Shown one piece after another: positions 50,577-59,024 of a stretch of 64,000 nucleotides of DNA. Positions within the stretch are counted from its first letter, which is position 1. The number at the start of each line of letters is the position of its first letter. The translations under genes and the position numbers were made by a program. The notes beneath the pieces are model-generated. The model was not told the DNA's origin, made no database searches, and worked only from the letters and a program-made list of their open reading frames with translations. Origin of the DNA: an uncultured Desulfovibrio sp. (GTDB lineage: Bacteria > Desulfobacterota > Desulfovibrionia > Desulfovibrionales > Desulfovibrionaceae). Where the stretch lies: the NCBI GenBank assembly GCA_900546145.1, contig URBN01000008.1, positions 1 to 64,000 of the forward strand. Reading direction: 5' to 3'.

Positions 50577-52319
50577 TTAACGGCTTGCGAGCTGGGCGTC
50601 AAAGTATTTGCCGACGCCGTAGCTGCGGCGCCTGAAGAAACGCTCAGGCGCCGGGCCGACAATCTGCATCTCGGGATTCTTTCTGAGCACGTCCTGGGCG
50701 ATATGCATCTCCTGGGTGCAGCCGGTCGAGAAGGTGGAATCCTTGCCGATCCATTTCTGGGGCACGTCCCGGCCGAGAAGAGCGAAGCCTTTCTCGATGT
50801 CCTCGGCTGTCTGGAAACGCCAGACTGTGATGTAGCCGCTTCTCTGAACGCGCTCCCACATGAACATGAGGTCGTCGCCGTCCATGCCTTCCACGAAGTG
50901 CTCGGCCGGATTGATGATGTAGGCCTCGGGCATGCGCTTTCTGAGATCGCCCACGAAGGCGTTGACGAGGCTCGTGGCTGTCTTCGTCTCTCCGGGGATG
51001 GAGCCGATGACGCAGCTGTAGAAGACGACGGGGCGGTTCTTCGCGCGGGCTTCGCGCATCTCCTCGATGATGGCGTCGGAGAGCGCGTTGATTTCGGCCT
51101 CGGAGAATTTGCGTTCCGCGGGATCGTGGGGGCGGAAGCGGACGTCGAATCCGTCCCTGTCCTCCCAGAAGCAGAGAATGTCGCGGGTAAAGGACACGCT
51201 GGTATCGATGAGGCGGAAGCGCTTGCGCCAGCCGTGGGCGATAACGAGATCAGACTCCTTCCAGGCTCTCGAGAAGGTCACGCTGACGCGGGCCAGGTTG
51301 AGGCGCTCCCGGGTGCCGTCGCTGATGACCACGAGGCGCCACTCGCGCAGGGCCTTCAGGAGGTCGTTCTTGGAGATGGAGGGGTTCGTGATCACGTGGG
51401 CGCCGCGCAGGGCCTCGCGCAGATCGTCGTTTTCCTGCACGTCCTGCATGGTCGGCGAATGGAAGTAGAAGCCCTCCTTCACAGCGTAGATGACCTTCAG
51501 GCCGTGCGCGGTGAAGAAATGGGCAAGGCTGAGATCGTAGAGCGTGCCGCCGTCCGCGTCAGAGAGGAGGAGTATGGTGGAACCGGGCCTGCCGAGCACG
51601 TCGAGCGCCGCGCCGAGGGATTCCATTTTGCTCTCCGCTTCCGCGAAGTGCCGGCGCAGTTCCTCCCCTGAGGGAAAGTTTTCGGACCAGACGCGCACGT
51701 TGGCCATGAGGCTCGCGTACCTCGCGAGAACGAGCAGATGGAGATGCCTGTTCATATCCCGGATGGTCTTCATGCCGGGGAAGCACTCGGCGGGAAGATA
51801 CTGGAGTTCTCGTGTCACGGCGTCGGAGGAAAGCGTGCGTTTATGCCTCGCGATGGCCTCGGCCCTGCGTTCCACCCAAGGATCAAAGGGGCCGTTCATG
51901 GCTGTGACGTACGAGACAAGGCGCTTTACCACGCGGGAGGGAATGACGTTGTGCGAGCTCACGTAACGGTCGAAGCGGTAGCGGCAGAAGCCGCGTATGC
52001 GCTCCCGCTCTGACTCGGGGTACGGCATCGTGTCCAGAATGGACATGACCATGCGCCAGGCGCGCTCGTACTGGTGCTTCAGATTGTCGGAGAGCGTATC
52101 CTGGCAGAGGTCGAAGAAGGTGGTGTCGCGGCAGGGAAGGAAGGGCTGATCGTGCTCAAGATGCACCATGAAGCGGAGCTGCTCGCGGCTCGCCGTGATT
52201 TGCGGATTCATGGAATGGAGGAGATTGTTGTCGAGCAGGCAGTTGAAGAGCCAGGCGTCAAAATCAGCGTCGCTGCTGCGGGTGCGCAGGTCTCTGAGGC
52301 GCGTCATGGATACGTTCAT
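50577..52319 (-). CDS. Unknown 580-residue protein with DUF89/ARMT1-like region
   Basis: No firm family. The middle part (about 235-400) reads STILLLSDADGGTLYDLSLAHFF, GLKVIYAVKEGFYFHSPTMQD, VITNPSISKNDLLKAL, VVISDGTRERLNLARVS and ESDLVIAHGWRKRFRLID, an order resembling the metal-dependent DUF89/ARMT1 phosphatase fold (DNaGE...D, R....NDvt..D, adlviaKG). The canonical DNAGE motif is replaced by DADGG. The helical N-terminal ~230 residues and the C-terminal FSTGCTQEMHIAQDVLRKNPEMQ are distinctive. It lies between nadK and gatB, all on the minus strand. A damage-control phosphatase on a metabolite is a plausible guess only. Confidence 0.6.
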   Translation of the reverse strand: MNVSMTRLRDLRTRSSDADFDAWLFNCLLDNNLLHSMNPQITASREQLRFMVHLEHDQPFLPCRDTTFFDLCQDTLSDNLKHQYERAWRMVMSILDTMPYPESERERIRGFCRYRFDRYVSSHNVIPSRVVKRLVSYVTAMNGPFDPWVERRAEAIARHKRTLSSDAVTRELQYLPAECFPGMKTIRDMNRHLHLLVLARYASLMANVRVWSENFPSGEELRRHFAEAESKMESLGAALDVLGRPGSTILLLSDADGGTLYDLSLAHFFTAHGLKVIYAVKEGFYFHSPTMQDVQENDDLREALRGAHVITNPSISKNDLLKALREWRLVVISDGTRERLNLARVSVTFSRAWKESDLVIAHGWRKRFRLIDTSVSFTRDILCFWEDRDGFDVRFRPHDPAERKFSEAEINALSDAIIEEMREARAKNRPVVFYSCVIGSIPGETKTATSLVNAFVGDLRKRMPEAYIINPAEHFVEGMDGDDLMFMWERVQRSGYITVWRFQTAEDIEKGFALLGRDVPQKWIGKDSTFSTGCTQEMHIAQDVLRKNPEMQIVGPAPERFFRRRSYGVGKYFDAQLASR

Positions 52320-52364
52320 AAATGCGGAAATCCTTTGTCTGTCGTGGAATGTCGGGGATGGATG

Positions 52365-53234
52365 CTATGACTGGGTGTTTTCCCTGTGGCGGACGGGATC
52401 GGCCAGAATGAAGCTGCGGGTCCTCAGGCGCTCGAGGAAGGAGATGCCCCGGCCCTTGAAGAGGACGGCGTCAGCTATGCTCTGCACCTCGAGGATGTCA
52501 TGGGTCTGCATGAGCTGACCTTCCTGGCCGTCCACGGTGAGGTAGCTCTCCGTGGTGCCGGGCTTGAGCTCGAAGCGGAAGATGGTGGCGCAGGGAAAGA
52601 CCATGGGGGGGATAGTGTTGAGGAAGGGGCAGATGGGCACGAAGGCCACGCCCCTGATTTCGGGGGAAAGGAGCGGGCCGCCTGCGCCGACGGAATAGCC
52701 GGAGCTGCCGATGGGGGTGCTCAGAAGAAAGCCGTCGGCGCGGACCGAGCCCATGAGCTCGTTATTGACGAAGATATCGGCGCAGACAAGCCTCGCCATG
52801 GCCGCGCGGGAGAGCACAACGTCATTGACGGCGAAGCCTTTGCCCACCACGTGACCGTAGCGCGTAAGCTGCCAGGCGAGGGCCGTGGTGCGGCGGCAGT
52901 AGTCCGTATCGAGCACTTCCTCGAGGCCTTTTTCCCAGTCCTCGGGCTCGATGTCGGAGAGAAAGCCCACGCGCCCGAAATTGATGCACACGAGGGGGAT
53001 CTCCATGCCCACGACCTTTCTCGCGACGCCGAGTATGGTGCCGTCGCCGCCAAGCACGACAATGAGATCCACCGGCGGGGTGAGATACGGCGCGAGCTCA
53101 AGCCCCGCGAAAAGCATCTGCACATGGGCGCCCCTTTTTCTGAGCCACTCGCAGATGGTTTTCCCGAGAGCCGCGGCTGCTGCCACGCGGGCCTTGACGA
53201 CGACAAGGATATTTCTGACCGGTTTTTCGTTCAT
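52365..53234 (-). CDS. nadK: NAD kinase
   Basis: 289 residues from ATG 53234 (GGGAGG upstream; a longer reading to 53351 is unlikely). It phosphorylates NAD+ to NADP+. The catalytic GGDGT is at 62-66, followed by NFGRVGFLSDIEPEDW, NDVVLSRAAMARLV and STPIGSSGYSVGAGGPL. AQ C-terminal EVQSIADAVLFKG-type segment contributes to the fold. It is 45 nt upstream of the unknown 580-residue gene. Confidence 0.95.
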   Translation of the reverse strand: MNEKPVRNILVVVKARVAAAAALGKTICEWLRKRGAHVQMLFAGLELAPYLTPPVDLIVVLGGDGTILGVARKVVGMEIPLVCINFGRVGFLSDIEPEDWEKGLEEVLDTDYCRRTTALAWQLTRYGHVVGKGFAVNDVVLSRAAMARLVCADIFVNNELMGSVRADGFLLSTPIGSSGYSVGAGGPLLSPEIRGVAFVPICPFLNTIPPMVFPCATIFRFELKPGTTESYLTVDGQEGQLMQTHDILEVQSIADAVLFKGRGISFLERLRTRSFILADPVRHRENTQS

Positions 53235-53438
53235 GTCTCCCTCCCTATACCGCCCGGCGTGCGCGGGCAAGCGGAACGAAAGGAACGTATCTTCCGCCGG
53301 CGCGGCGGTTGACGCACGGCACTCCTGCCTTATCGTTAGCATGAGGCGCATTTCTTGAAAAGCGCTTCTCTTTGCTTTATCTTTTCACTTTGAAATAAAA
53401 CCTCAACCATACGTTCTTTTTGAACCGGAGGACCGGAA

Positions 53439-54113
53439 ATGGCTTTCCAGCTGCAGTATAAGGACGACAGTCCCGACATCATAGCCGATCGCGCGAGGAT
53501 GGGTACGGAAGTACGCGAAAGCTTTTTCGATCTCTATTCAGAAGACCTGAAGGAAGCCTCGAAGGTTCTGGCCCTGGCCTTTGCCGGGGAGCGGCGCGTC
53601 TTTCTGTGCGGCACGGGATCGTGTTACGCGGTGGCGGCCCTTCTGCAGGGGCGCTTCATCAATCCGCCGCAGGCCGCGCGCGGCCCTCTGCCCGCGGCCC
53701 TGCTCTCGGCCCGGCCCATGGGAAATCCCGATCCTCTGGCCGAGGCCGGAGGAACCCGCATTTTCGCGCGCCAGATCGAAGCCTTCGGCGGCGACGGCGA
53801 CGTGCTCGTCCTCTTCACGCCCGACGGCAACGGCTCCTCCCTCGTGGAAGCCGCGCGCACGGCGAGGGAACAGGGCATGTTCACGCTCGGCGTGAGCGGG
53901 GGCGACGGAGGCCGGCTCGCCGACGGCGACCTTCTGGACATCGAACTGAGAGTCCCGAGCATCGAGGAAAGCCTCGTCCTCGAGATGCAGACGGCCATCG
54001 CCTGCCTCCTCAGCGAAGTCACGGACTACTATTTATATACAAAACCCGAGATCCTGAAGGAGATACTCGACAGGGGAGTATCCGGACCGCAGGATGAAAA
54101 CGCAGGAGAATAA
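53439..54113 (+). CDS. SIS-domain protein related to phosphoheptose isomerase
   Basis: 224 residues with one SIS sugar-phosphate fold: RRVFLCGTGSCYAVAALLQG (phosphate loop), DVLVLFTPDGNGSSLVEAAR, FTLGVSGGDGGRLADGDLLD and SIEESLVLEMQTAIACLLSE. The overall layout follows GmhA, but the catalytic Glu after the first loop (GNGGSAADAQHFAAE in GmhA) and the catalytic His in the last helix (QE.H....H) are not present; Tyr/Leu and Met/Gln/Cys stand there. It is likely a sugar-phosphate binding protein or a changed enzyme. It heads the fmdB-hemC run. Confidence 0.75.
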   Translation: MAFQLQYKDDSPDIIADRARMGTEVRESFFDLYSEDLKEASKVLALAFAGERRVFLCGTGSCYAVAALLQGRFINPPQAARGPLPAALLSARPMGNPDPLAEAGGTRIFARQIEAFGGDGDVLVLFTPDGNGSSLVEAARTAREQGMFTLGVSGGDGGRLADGDLLDIELRVPSIEESLVLEMQTAIACLLSEVTDYYLYTKPEILKEILDRGVSGPQDENAGE

Positions 54114-54115
54114 TC

Positions 54116-54364
54116 ATGCCCATGTACGAATACCGCTGCAACAAATGCGGCGAAATCTTTGAAGAACTGGTGTCCAGCGACGATGAGAAGGTCCCCTGCC
54201 CCAAGTGCGGCAGCACGGAGACGGAAAAGCTTCTGAGCGCCTGCGCCTCGCACACGAAGGGCGGCGCTGTCTCCACAACCTCCGTCACGAGCGCCAACGG
54301 CAGCAGCGGATGCTCCGGATGCTCCGGCGGCAGCTGCGCCTCCTGCGGCGGCTGCGCTCACTAG
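54116..54364 (+). CDS. FmdB-family zinc ribbon protein
   Basis: 82 residues. MPMYEYRCNKCGEIFEEL with CPKCGS is the FmdB putative regulatory zinc ribbon (two CxxC pairs). The C-terminus is a flexible Gly/Ser stretch with many cysteines and a final His (SGCSGCSGGSCASCGGCAH), which could bind further metal. It starts 2 nt after the SIS gene stop with AGGAG upstream and is 13 nt before hemC. FmdB proteins are linked with amidase/formamidase regulation in Methylophilus, but the general role is unclear. Confidence 0.88.
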   Translation: MPMYEYRCNKCGEIFEELVSSDDEKVPCPKCGSTETEKLLSACASHTKGGAVSTTSVTSANGSSGCSGCSGGSCASCGGCAH

Positions 54365-54377
54365 GCGGTCTGACGGC

Positions 54378-55322
54378 ATGTCCAGACTCGTCATCGCCAC
54401 ACGCGGCAGCCAGCTTGCCCTCTGGCAGGCCAGGCATGTCCGTGACTGCCTCATGGCCCTGGATCCGGGCCTCGAAATCGAACTCAGCATCATCAAAACC
54501 CGCGGCGACAAGATTCTTGACGTTCCCCTGGCCCAGGTCGGGGGCAAGGGCCTTTTCGTCAAGGAAATTGAGGAAGCCCTCCTCGACAGAAGCGCCGACC
54601 TCGCCGTGCACAGCATCAAGGACGTGCCCATGGTGCTGCCGGACAGCCTCGTTCTGGGATGCGTCCCGAAGCGCGAGGTTTTCACGGACTGCCTGTGCTC
54701 CGAGAAATATGCCTCTCTTGATGAGCTCCCGAAGGGGGCCCGCGTGGGCACGAGCAGCCTGCGCCGCCAGTCCCAGCTTCTGGCCATGCGCCCCGACCTT
54801 GAGATTATCAGCCTCAGGGGCAATGTGGACACGCGCCTGAAGCGTCTCCGGGAAGGCAGATTCGACGCCATCCTGCTGGCCTCGGCCGGTCTCGTGCGCC
54901 TCGGCCTCTCGGCCACGCACATGACGCCCCTCGATCCGGAGAAGTTTGTCCCGGCTGTCGGCCAGGGCGCTCTCGGCATCGAGTGCCGCAGGGACGACGA
55001 CCGCGTGCTCGGGCTTGTGAAAAGGCTCGAGGACCACGAAACGCGCGTCTGCGTGGAAGCCGAACGCGGCTTCCTCACCGGCCTCGACGGCGGCTGCCAG
55101 GTGCCCATCGGCGCCCACGCCAGGCTTGCCGGAGACACGGTGAGCCTCGACGGCCTCGTGGCCGAGGTCGACGGCAGCCGTATCTTCCGCGATCAGCTCT
55201 CCGGCCCCGCAGACAGGGCCCGGGAAGTGGGACTCACTCTCGCGGACACCCTCATGAAGGCGGGCGCGGGGAAAATTCTCGAGCGCCTCTACGGGTCGGG
55301 AACGGCAGCGCCCGGAAAATAA
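54378..55322 (+). CDS. hemC: Porphobilinogen deaminase (hydroxymethylbilane synthase)
   Basis: 314 residues. It joins four porphobilinogen units in haem, sirohaem and cobalamin synthesis; sirohaem is the cofactor of sulfite reductase, which fits a sulfite-respiring cell. Motifs: ATRGSQLALWQA, IKTRGDKILDVPLAQVGGKG, AVHSIKDVPM, VGTSSLRRQSQL, SLRGNVDTRL and DGGCQVPIGAHA, with the dipyrromethane-bearing Cys at about 240. Confidence 0.96.
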   Translation: MSRLVIATRGSQLALWQARHVRDCLMALDPGLEIELSIIKTRGDKILDVPLAQVGGKGLFVKEIEEALLDRSADLAVHSIKDVPMVLPDSLVLGCVPKREVFTDCLCSEKYASLDELPKGARVGTSSLRRQSQLLAMRPDLEIISLRGNVDTRLKRLREGRFDAILLASAGLVRLGLSATHMTPLDPEKFVPAVGQGALGIECRRDDDRVLGLVKRLEDHETRVCVEAERGFLTGLDGGCQVPIGAHARLAGDTVSLDGLVAEVDGSRIFRDQLSGPADRAREVGLTLADTLMKAGAGKILERLYGSGTAAPGK

Positions 55323-55328
55323 AACGAC

Positions 55329-55353
55329 AGGCGGGGCAGCCCGCCTTTTTTTT
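55329..55353 (+). terminator. Rho-independent terminator after hemC
   Basis: AGGCGGG and CCCGCCT pair around a GCAG-type loop, followed by eight T residues, seven bases beyond the hemC stop. Confidence 0.85.
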
Positions 55354-55384
55354 CACCAGGAACAGCAATCAGCGCACGGATGCC

Positions 55385-57826
55385 ATGGCAACTATAGATC
55401 CTCTCCCTTCTTCCAAGCTTCACGCCACCTACGATCCCGCCCTCATTCCCGCGGATGACAGCACCGGGATACGCCCGGCTCCCATGGAGGGGCGCACGCC
55501 CATCCAGGACAGGGCCATGAAGGCTCTCGACGTGGCCCTGAACATCAGAAGCTGCGGCTTCAATGTCTATCTCGCGGGCGACTCCTATCTCGGGCGCCAG
55601 TACATGCTCACCCAGTATCTGAGGCCCGTGGCCAGGAAAGCCGCCACGCCTCCGGATCTCGTCTATGTCTACAACTTCCAGACCCCGGACAGCCCGGCGC
55701 TCATCTCGCTTCCCGCGGGACAGGGACGCCGCTTCCGCCAGGCCATGGAGGAGTGCGTCAGGGACATTGACCGGGACATGGACCGCCGCCTCGCGGGCCA
55801 GCGGTTCTCGAAGCAGCGCGAGAAGCTTCTGACCGATTACCAGGTCGAGCGCACCCAGCTCATCCACCGCATGAACAACGTGGCCGAGCACAAAGGCTTC
55901 AGCCTCGACATCGACGAGTCCGGCAACATGACGCTCTATCCGCTCGTCAAGGGCCGCCGCGTGTCCCAGGATGACTTCGAGAGCCTCGACGCGGGCATCC
56001 GCATCGCCCTGAAGCACAGGGGCGAGGCTGTGGCGCAGCATATGTCCGGCCTCGTGCACGCCCTCACCAAAATGGAAGAGGGCTACGTGAACCAGGAGAA
56101 GGTCCTCGAGAAGGCGGCCATGAGCGCCGTGCTCGACGCCGTGCTTGAGCCCCTGCGCAAACGCATGGAGAAGATCTCGGGCGACGCAGCGCTCGCCCGC
56201 TTCTTCCAGGATCTCAGGGAAGACATCCTCAAAAATACGGAGTCCTTCATCGGCCGCCAGGCCGATCCCCAGCCCCAGCCGGACGGACGCCAGGATCCCG
56301 GACAGCCCCAGCCCGCGAAGGACACGGTGCGCTCCCGCTACAGGGTCAACGTCTTCGTGGACAACGCCGAGACAAAGGGCGCGCCCATCATCATTGAGGA
56401 TCACCCCACCACGGCCAACCTCCTGGGCTGCATCGAACGCGAGAGCGAGCTCGGCACACTGGTCACGGACTTCACCCTCATCAAGTCCGGCAGCATCCAC
56501 CGTGCCAACGGCGGCTTCCTCGTCCTGCACATGGACGATCTCATGCAGCACCCGGCTGCCTGGGAAGGCCTCATGCGCGCCCTCAAGGCCAGCGCCGCGA
56601 GGCTCGAGGACAATCCCGACATCCCGGACACGGCCGTGCGCACCAAGGGACTGAGGCCTCTGCCCGTGCCCCTCGATCTCAAGGTCATCCTCATCGGCGA
56701 CGAGTACCTCTACGAGGGCCTGCTCGATTCCGACGAACGGTTCGCCAAGCTCTTCCGCGTCAAGGCGGAGATGAGCGACCGCATGCCGCGCAACGCGGCG
56801 GGCGTGCGCTACTATCTCGGCAGCATCAGCCGCATCATCAGCCAGGAGCACATGCAGCCTTTTGACCGCACGGCGCTTGCCTGGCTCATCGATCTCGGAT
56901 CCCACATCTGCGAGGATCAGAAGAGGCTCTCGCTCAAGTTCCCCATCATGCGCGAATTCATGATCGAGGCTTCGGCGCTCGCCAGAATGAAGGGAGAGGA
57001 GAAGGTGACCGGCGCCCTCCTCGAGGAGGCGTATTCCGCGCGGAAATACCGCACGAGCCTCATCGAAGATCTCTATATGGAGGAATACGACCGCGACACC
57101 ATCAAGGTCGAAACTTCCGGCCAGGCCATAGGCCAGGTCAACGGCCTCGCCGTGACCACCTACGGCAACTTCGAGTTCGGTCTGCCCCACCGCATTTCCT
57201 GCACCGTGGGCGTGGGCCACGACGGCGTCATCGACCTCGAGCGAGAGGCGGATCTCGGCGGCCCCATCCACACCAAGGCCATGATGATCCTCGTGAGCTA
57301 CCTTACGGGCATGTTCGCGAGCCGCAAGCCGCTCATGTTCTCGGCCTCCCTCTTCTTCGAACAGTCCTACGCCGGAATTGAGGGTGACTCTGCCTCCGGC
57401 GCCGAACTCGCGGCCCTGCTCTCGGCCCTCGCCGAGGTGCCCGTGCGCCTCGATCTCGCCTTTACCGGCGCGGTGAGCCATTCCGGCCAGATTATGGCCG
57501 TAGGCGGCGTGACCCAGAAGATCGAGGGCTTCTTCAAGGTCTGCCAGCACCAGCGCCTCACCGGCACCCAGGGCGTCATCATCCCCGCCGACAATATCGA
57601 CGAGCTCATGCTCTCCCCGGCCATCCTGAAGGCCGTCGACGAGAAGCAGTTCTTTATCTATCCCGTGAGCCGCATCGAGGACGCGGTCCAGCTCCTCACC
57701 GGCATGCAGGCGGGCCGGCGCCGCAAGGACGGCACCTTCACCAAAGGATCCCTCTACGAGCTCGTGGACACGCGTCTCGAACGCCTTGGCGAGTACGGGG
57801 AACACGCCTTCCGCCGCCGTAAATAA
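55385..57826 (+). CDS. Lon-like ATP-dependent protease (AAA_32/LonB-like family)
   Basis: 813 residues from ATG 55385. The family couples an unusual AAA region to an S16 peptidase. N-terminus GRTPIQDRAMKALDVALNIR and FNVYLAGDSYLGRQYML lies at the Walker A position but lacks GKT/S (G-D-S-Y-L-G-R-Q); the central RANGGFLVLHMDDLM and LKVILIGDEYLYEGL are the Walker B/sensor part. The peptidase has GDSASGAELAALLSAL (catalytic Ser) and AVGGVTQKIEGFFKVC (catalytic Lys), plus GQVNGLAVT typical of the Lon-like branch. It differs from lon at 31158 and gives the cell two S16 proteases. A Pro/Gln linker at about 295-310 is low complexity. Confidence 0.85.
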   Translation: MATIDPLPSSKLHATYDPALIPADDSTGIRPAPMEGRTPIQDRAMKALDVALNIRSCGFNVYLAGDSYLGRQYMLTQYLRPVARKAATPPDLVYVYNFQTPDSPALISLPAGQGRRFRQAMEECVRDIDRDMDRRLAGQRFSKQREKLLTDYQVERTQLIHRMNNVAEHKGFSLDIDESGNMTLYPLVKGRRVSQDDFESLDAGIRIALKHRGEAVAQHMSGLVHALTKMEEGYVNQEKVLEKAAMSAVLDAVLEPLRKRMEKISGDAALARFFQDLREDILKNTESFIGRQADPQPQPDGRQDPGQPQPAKDTVRSRYRVNVFVDNAETKGAPIIIEDHPTTANLLGCIERESELGTLVTDFTLIKSGSIHRANGGFLVLHMDDLMQHPAAWEGLMRALKASAARLEDNPDIPDTAVRTKGLRPLPVPLDLKVILIGDEYLYEGLLDSDERFAKLFRVKAEMSDRMPRNAAGVRYYLGSISRIISQEHMQPFDRTALAWLIDLGSHICEDQKRLSLKFPIMREFMIEASALARMKGEEKVTGALLEEAYSARKYRTSLIEDLYMEEYDRDTIKVETSGQAIGQVNGLAVTTYGNFEFGLPHRISCTVGVGHDGVIDLEREADLGGPIHTKAMMILVSYLTGMFASRKPLMFSASLFFEQSYAGIEGDSASGAELAALLSALAEVPVRLDLAFTGAVSHSGQIMAVGGVTQKIEGFFKVCQHQRLTGTQGVIIPADNIDELMLSPAILKAVDEKQFFIYPVSRIEDAVQLLTGMQAGRRRKDGTFTKGSLYELVDTRLERLGEYGEHAFRRRK

Positions 57827-57859
57827 CAAAGCCCTTCTCCAGAGGGCTCCCTTTTCCTT

Positions 57860-57887
57860 CCCGGGGCTCTTCAGCTCCGGGATTTTT
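57860..57887 (+). terminator. Rho-independent terminator after the Lon-like gene
   Basis: CCCGGGGCT and AGCTCCGGG (57860-57868, 57873-57881) pair with one G-T pair around CTTC-type loop, followed by ATTTTT. A smaller hairpin, AGCCCT/AGGGCT, lies just before it. Confidence 0.75.
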
Positions 57888-57918
57888 CGTTCCGCGTTTT
57901 CTCAAAGGAGAATGCACT

Positions 57919-59013
57919 GTGTCTTACTGCGCTATCCCTATGGTTCCCGGTCCCACATCCGTGCACCCCGACGTTCTCGCCGCCATGCACGCGGACTATC
58001 CCTCCGGTGATACCGAGCCGGCATTCATCTCGCTCTACCACGCCACGTCAAGACAGCTCGCCCGCCTCATGGGCACGAAGAACGACGTGGTCATCATGAG
58101 CGGCGAAGGCATGCTGGCCCTCTGGGGGGCCATGAAGAGCTGCCTGAAGCCCGGAGATCCCGTGCTCTGCGTGGGGACCGGACTTTTCGGAGACGGCAAC
58201 GCTGACATGGCGCGATCCCTGGGCTGCAGGGTTGAGCTCGTGAGCCAGCCCTACGACACGGTCATTGACGACGCAACGCTTGAGCGTGTGGAAGAAGCGG
58301 CGAAGCGCCTTCATCCCGTTATGATAACCGCCGTGCACGGCGAGACGCCCTCGGGCACCCTTAATCCCCTGGCCGCGCTGGGAAAGCTCAAAAAGGATCT
58401 GGGCATTCCCCTCTTCTATGTGGACGCCGTGTCTTCCCTCGGCGGATGCCCCGTTGAGGCCGACAAATGGAACATCGACCTCCTCCTCGGCGGATCCCAG
58501 AAATGCCTCTCCTGCCCGCCTTCCATGTGCATGGTCGGCGTGAGCCCGGCAGCCTGGGAGCGTATCAGGGAAGTGAACTATCAGGGCTATGACGCCCTTC
58601 TGCCCTTCAGGGACGCCGAAGAGAAGGGCCTCTTCCCCTACACGCCCAACTGGCACGGCGTGAGCGCCCTCAGCGCGGGATGCGGCGCCCTTCTGAAGGA
58701 GGGGCTGGAAAACGTCTTCGCCCGCCACAAAACGTGCGCGGAGATGTGCCGAAAGGGGCTCACGTCTCTCGGCATCCGCCTCTACCCCAGAAGCGAAGAC
58801 GCCTGCGCCCCGACCATCACCGCGGCCCTCGTGCCGGACGGAATTGCCTGGAAGGAATGGGACAGCCGCCTGCGCGCCCGCGGCCTCGTCTGCGGCGGCG
58901 ACTACGGCTGCCTCGCGGGGAAGGTTTTCCGGCTCGGGCACATGGGCACCCAGGCGCAGCCCTATCTTGTCGAAGAAGCTCTCGAAGCCATAGCGGGCGC
59001 CCTCGGGCGGTAA
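57919..59013 (+). CDS. Class V aminotransferase (alanine-glyoxylate/serine-pyruvate type)
   Basis: 364 residues, GTG start with AAAGGAG nine bases upstream. PLP enzyme: MVPGPTSVHPDVLAAM at the N-terminus, MSGEGMLALWGAMKS, VHGETPSGTLNPL, FYVDAVSSLGG (Asp contacting PLP) and LLGGSQKCLSCPPSM with the PLP lysine. Family members transaminate alanine, serine or aminophosphonate-type donors with glyoxylate or pyruvate. It is followed by cinA after 11 nt. The donor cannot be told from sequence; an alanine- or taurine-linked role would suit a sulfonate user but is only a thought. Confidence 0.88.
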   Translation: MSYCAIPMVPGPTSVHPDVLAAMHADYPSGDTEPAFISLYHATSRQLARLMGTKNDVVIMSGEGMLALWGAMKSCLKPGDPVLCVGTGLFGDGNADMARSLGCRVELVSQPYDTVIDDATLERVEEAAKRLHPVMITAVHGETPSGTLNPLAALGKLKKDLGIPLFYVDAVSSLGGCPVEADKWNIDLLLGGSQKCLSCPPSMCMVGVSPAAWERIREVNYQGYDALLPFRDAEEKGLFPYTPNWHGVSALSAGCGALLKEGLENVFARHKTCAEMCRKGLTSLGIRLYPRSEDACAPTITAALVPDGIAWKEWDSRLRARGLVCGGDYGCLAGKVFRLGHMGTQAQPYLVEEALEAIAGALGR

Positions 59014-59024
59014 GAGGAACACCT

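Noticed and set aside
55289..57829. 846-codon minus-strand frame opposite the Lon-like protease
   Set aside because: Antisense composition and no motifs; the plus strand has S16 catalytic residues.
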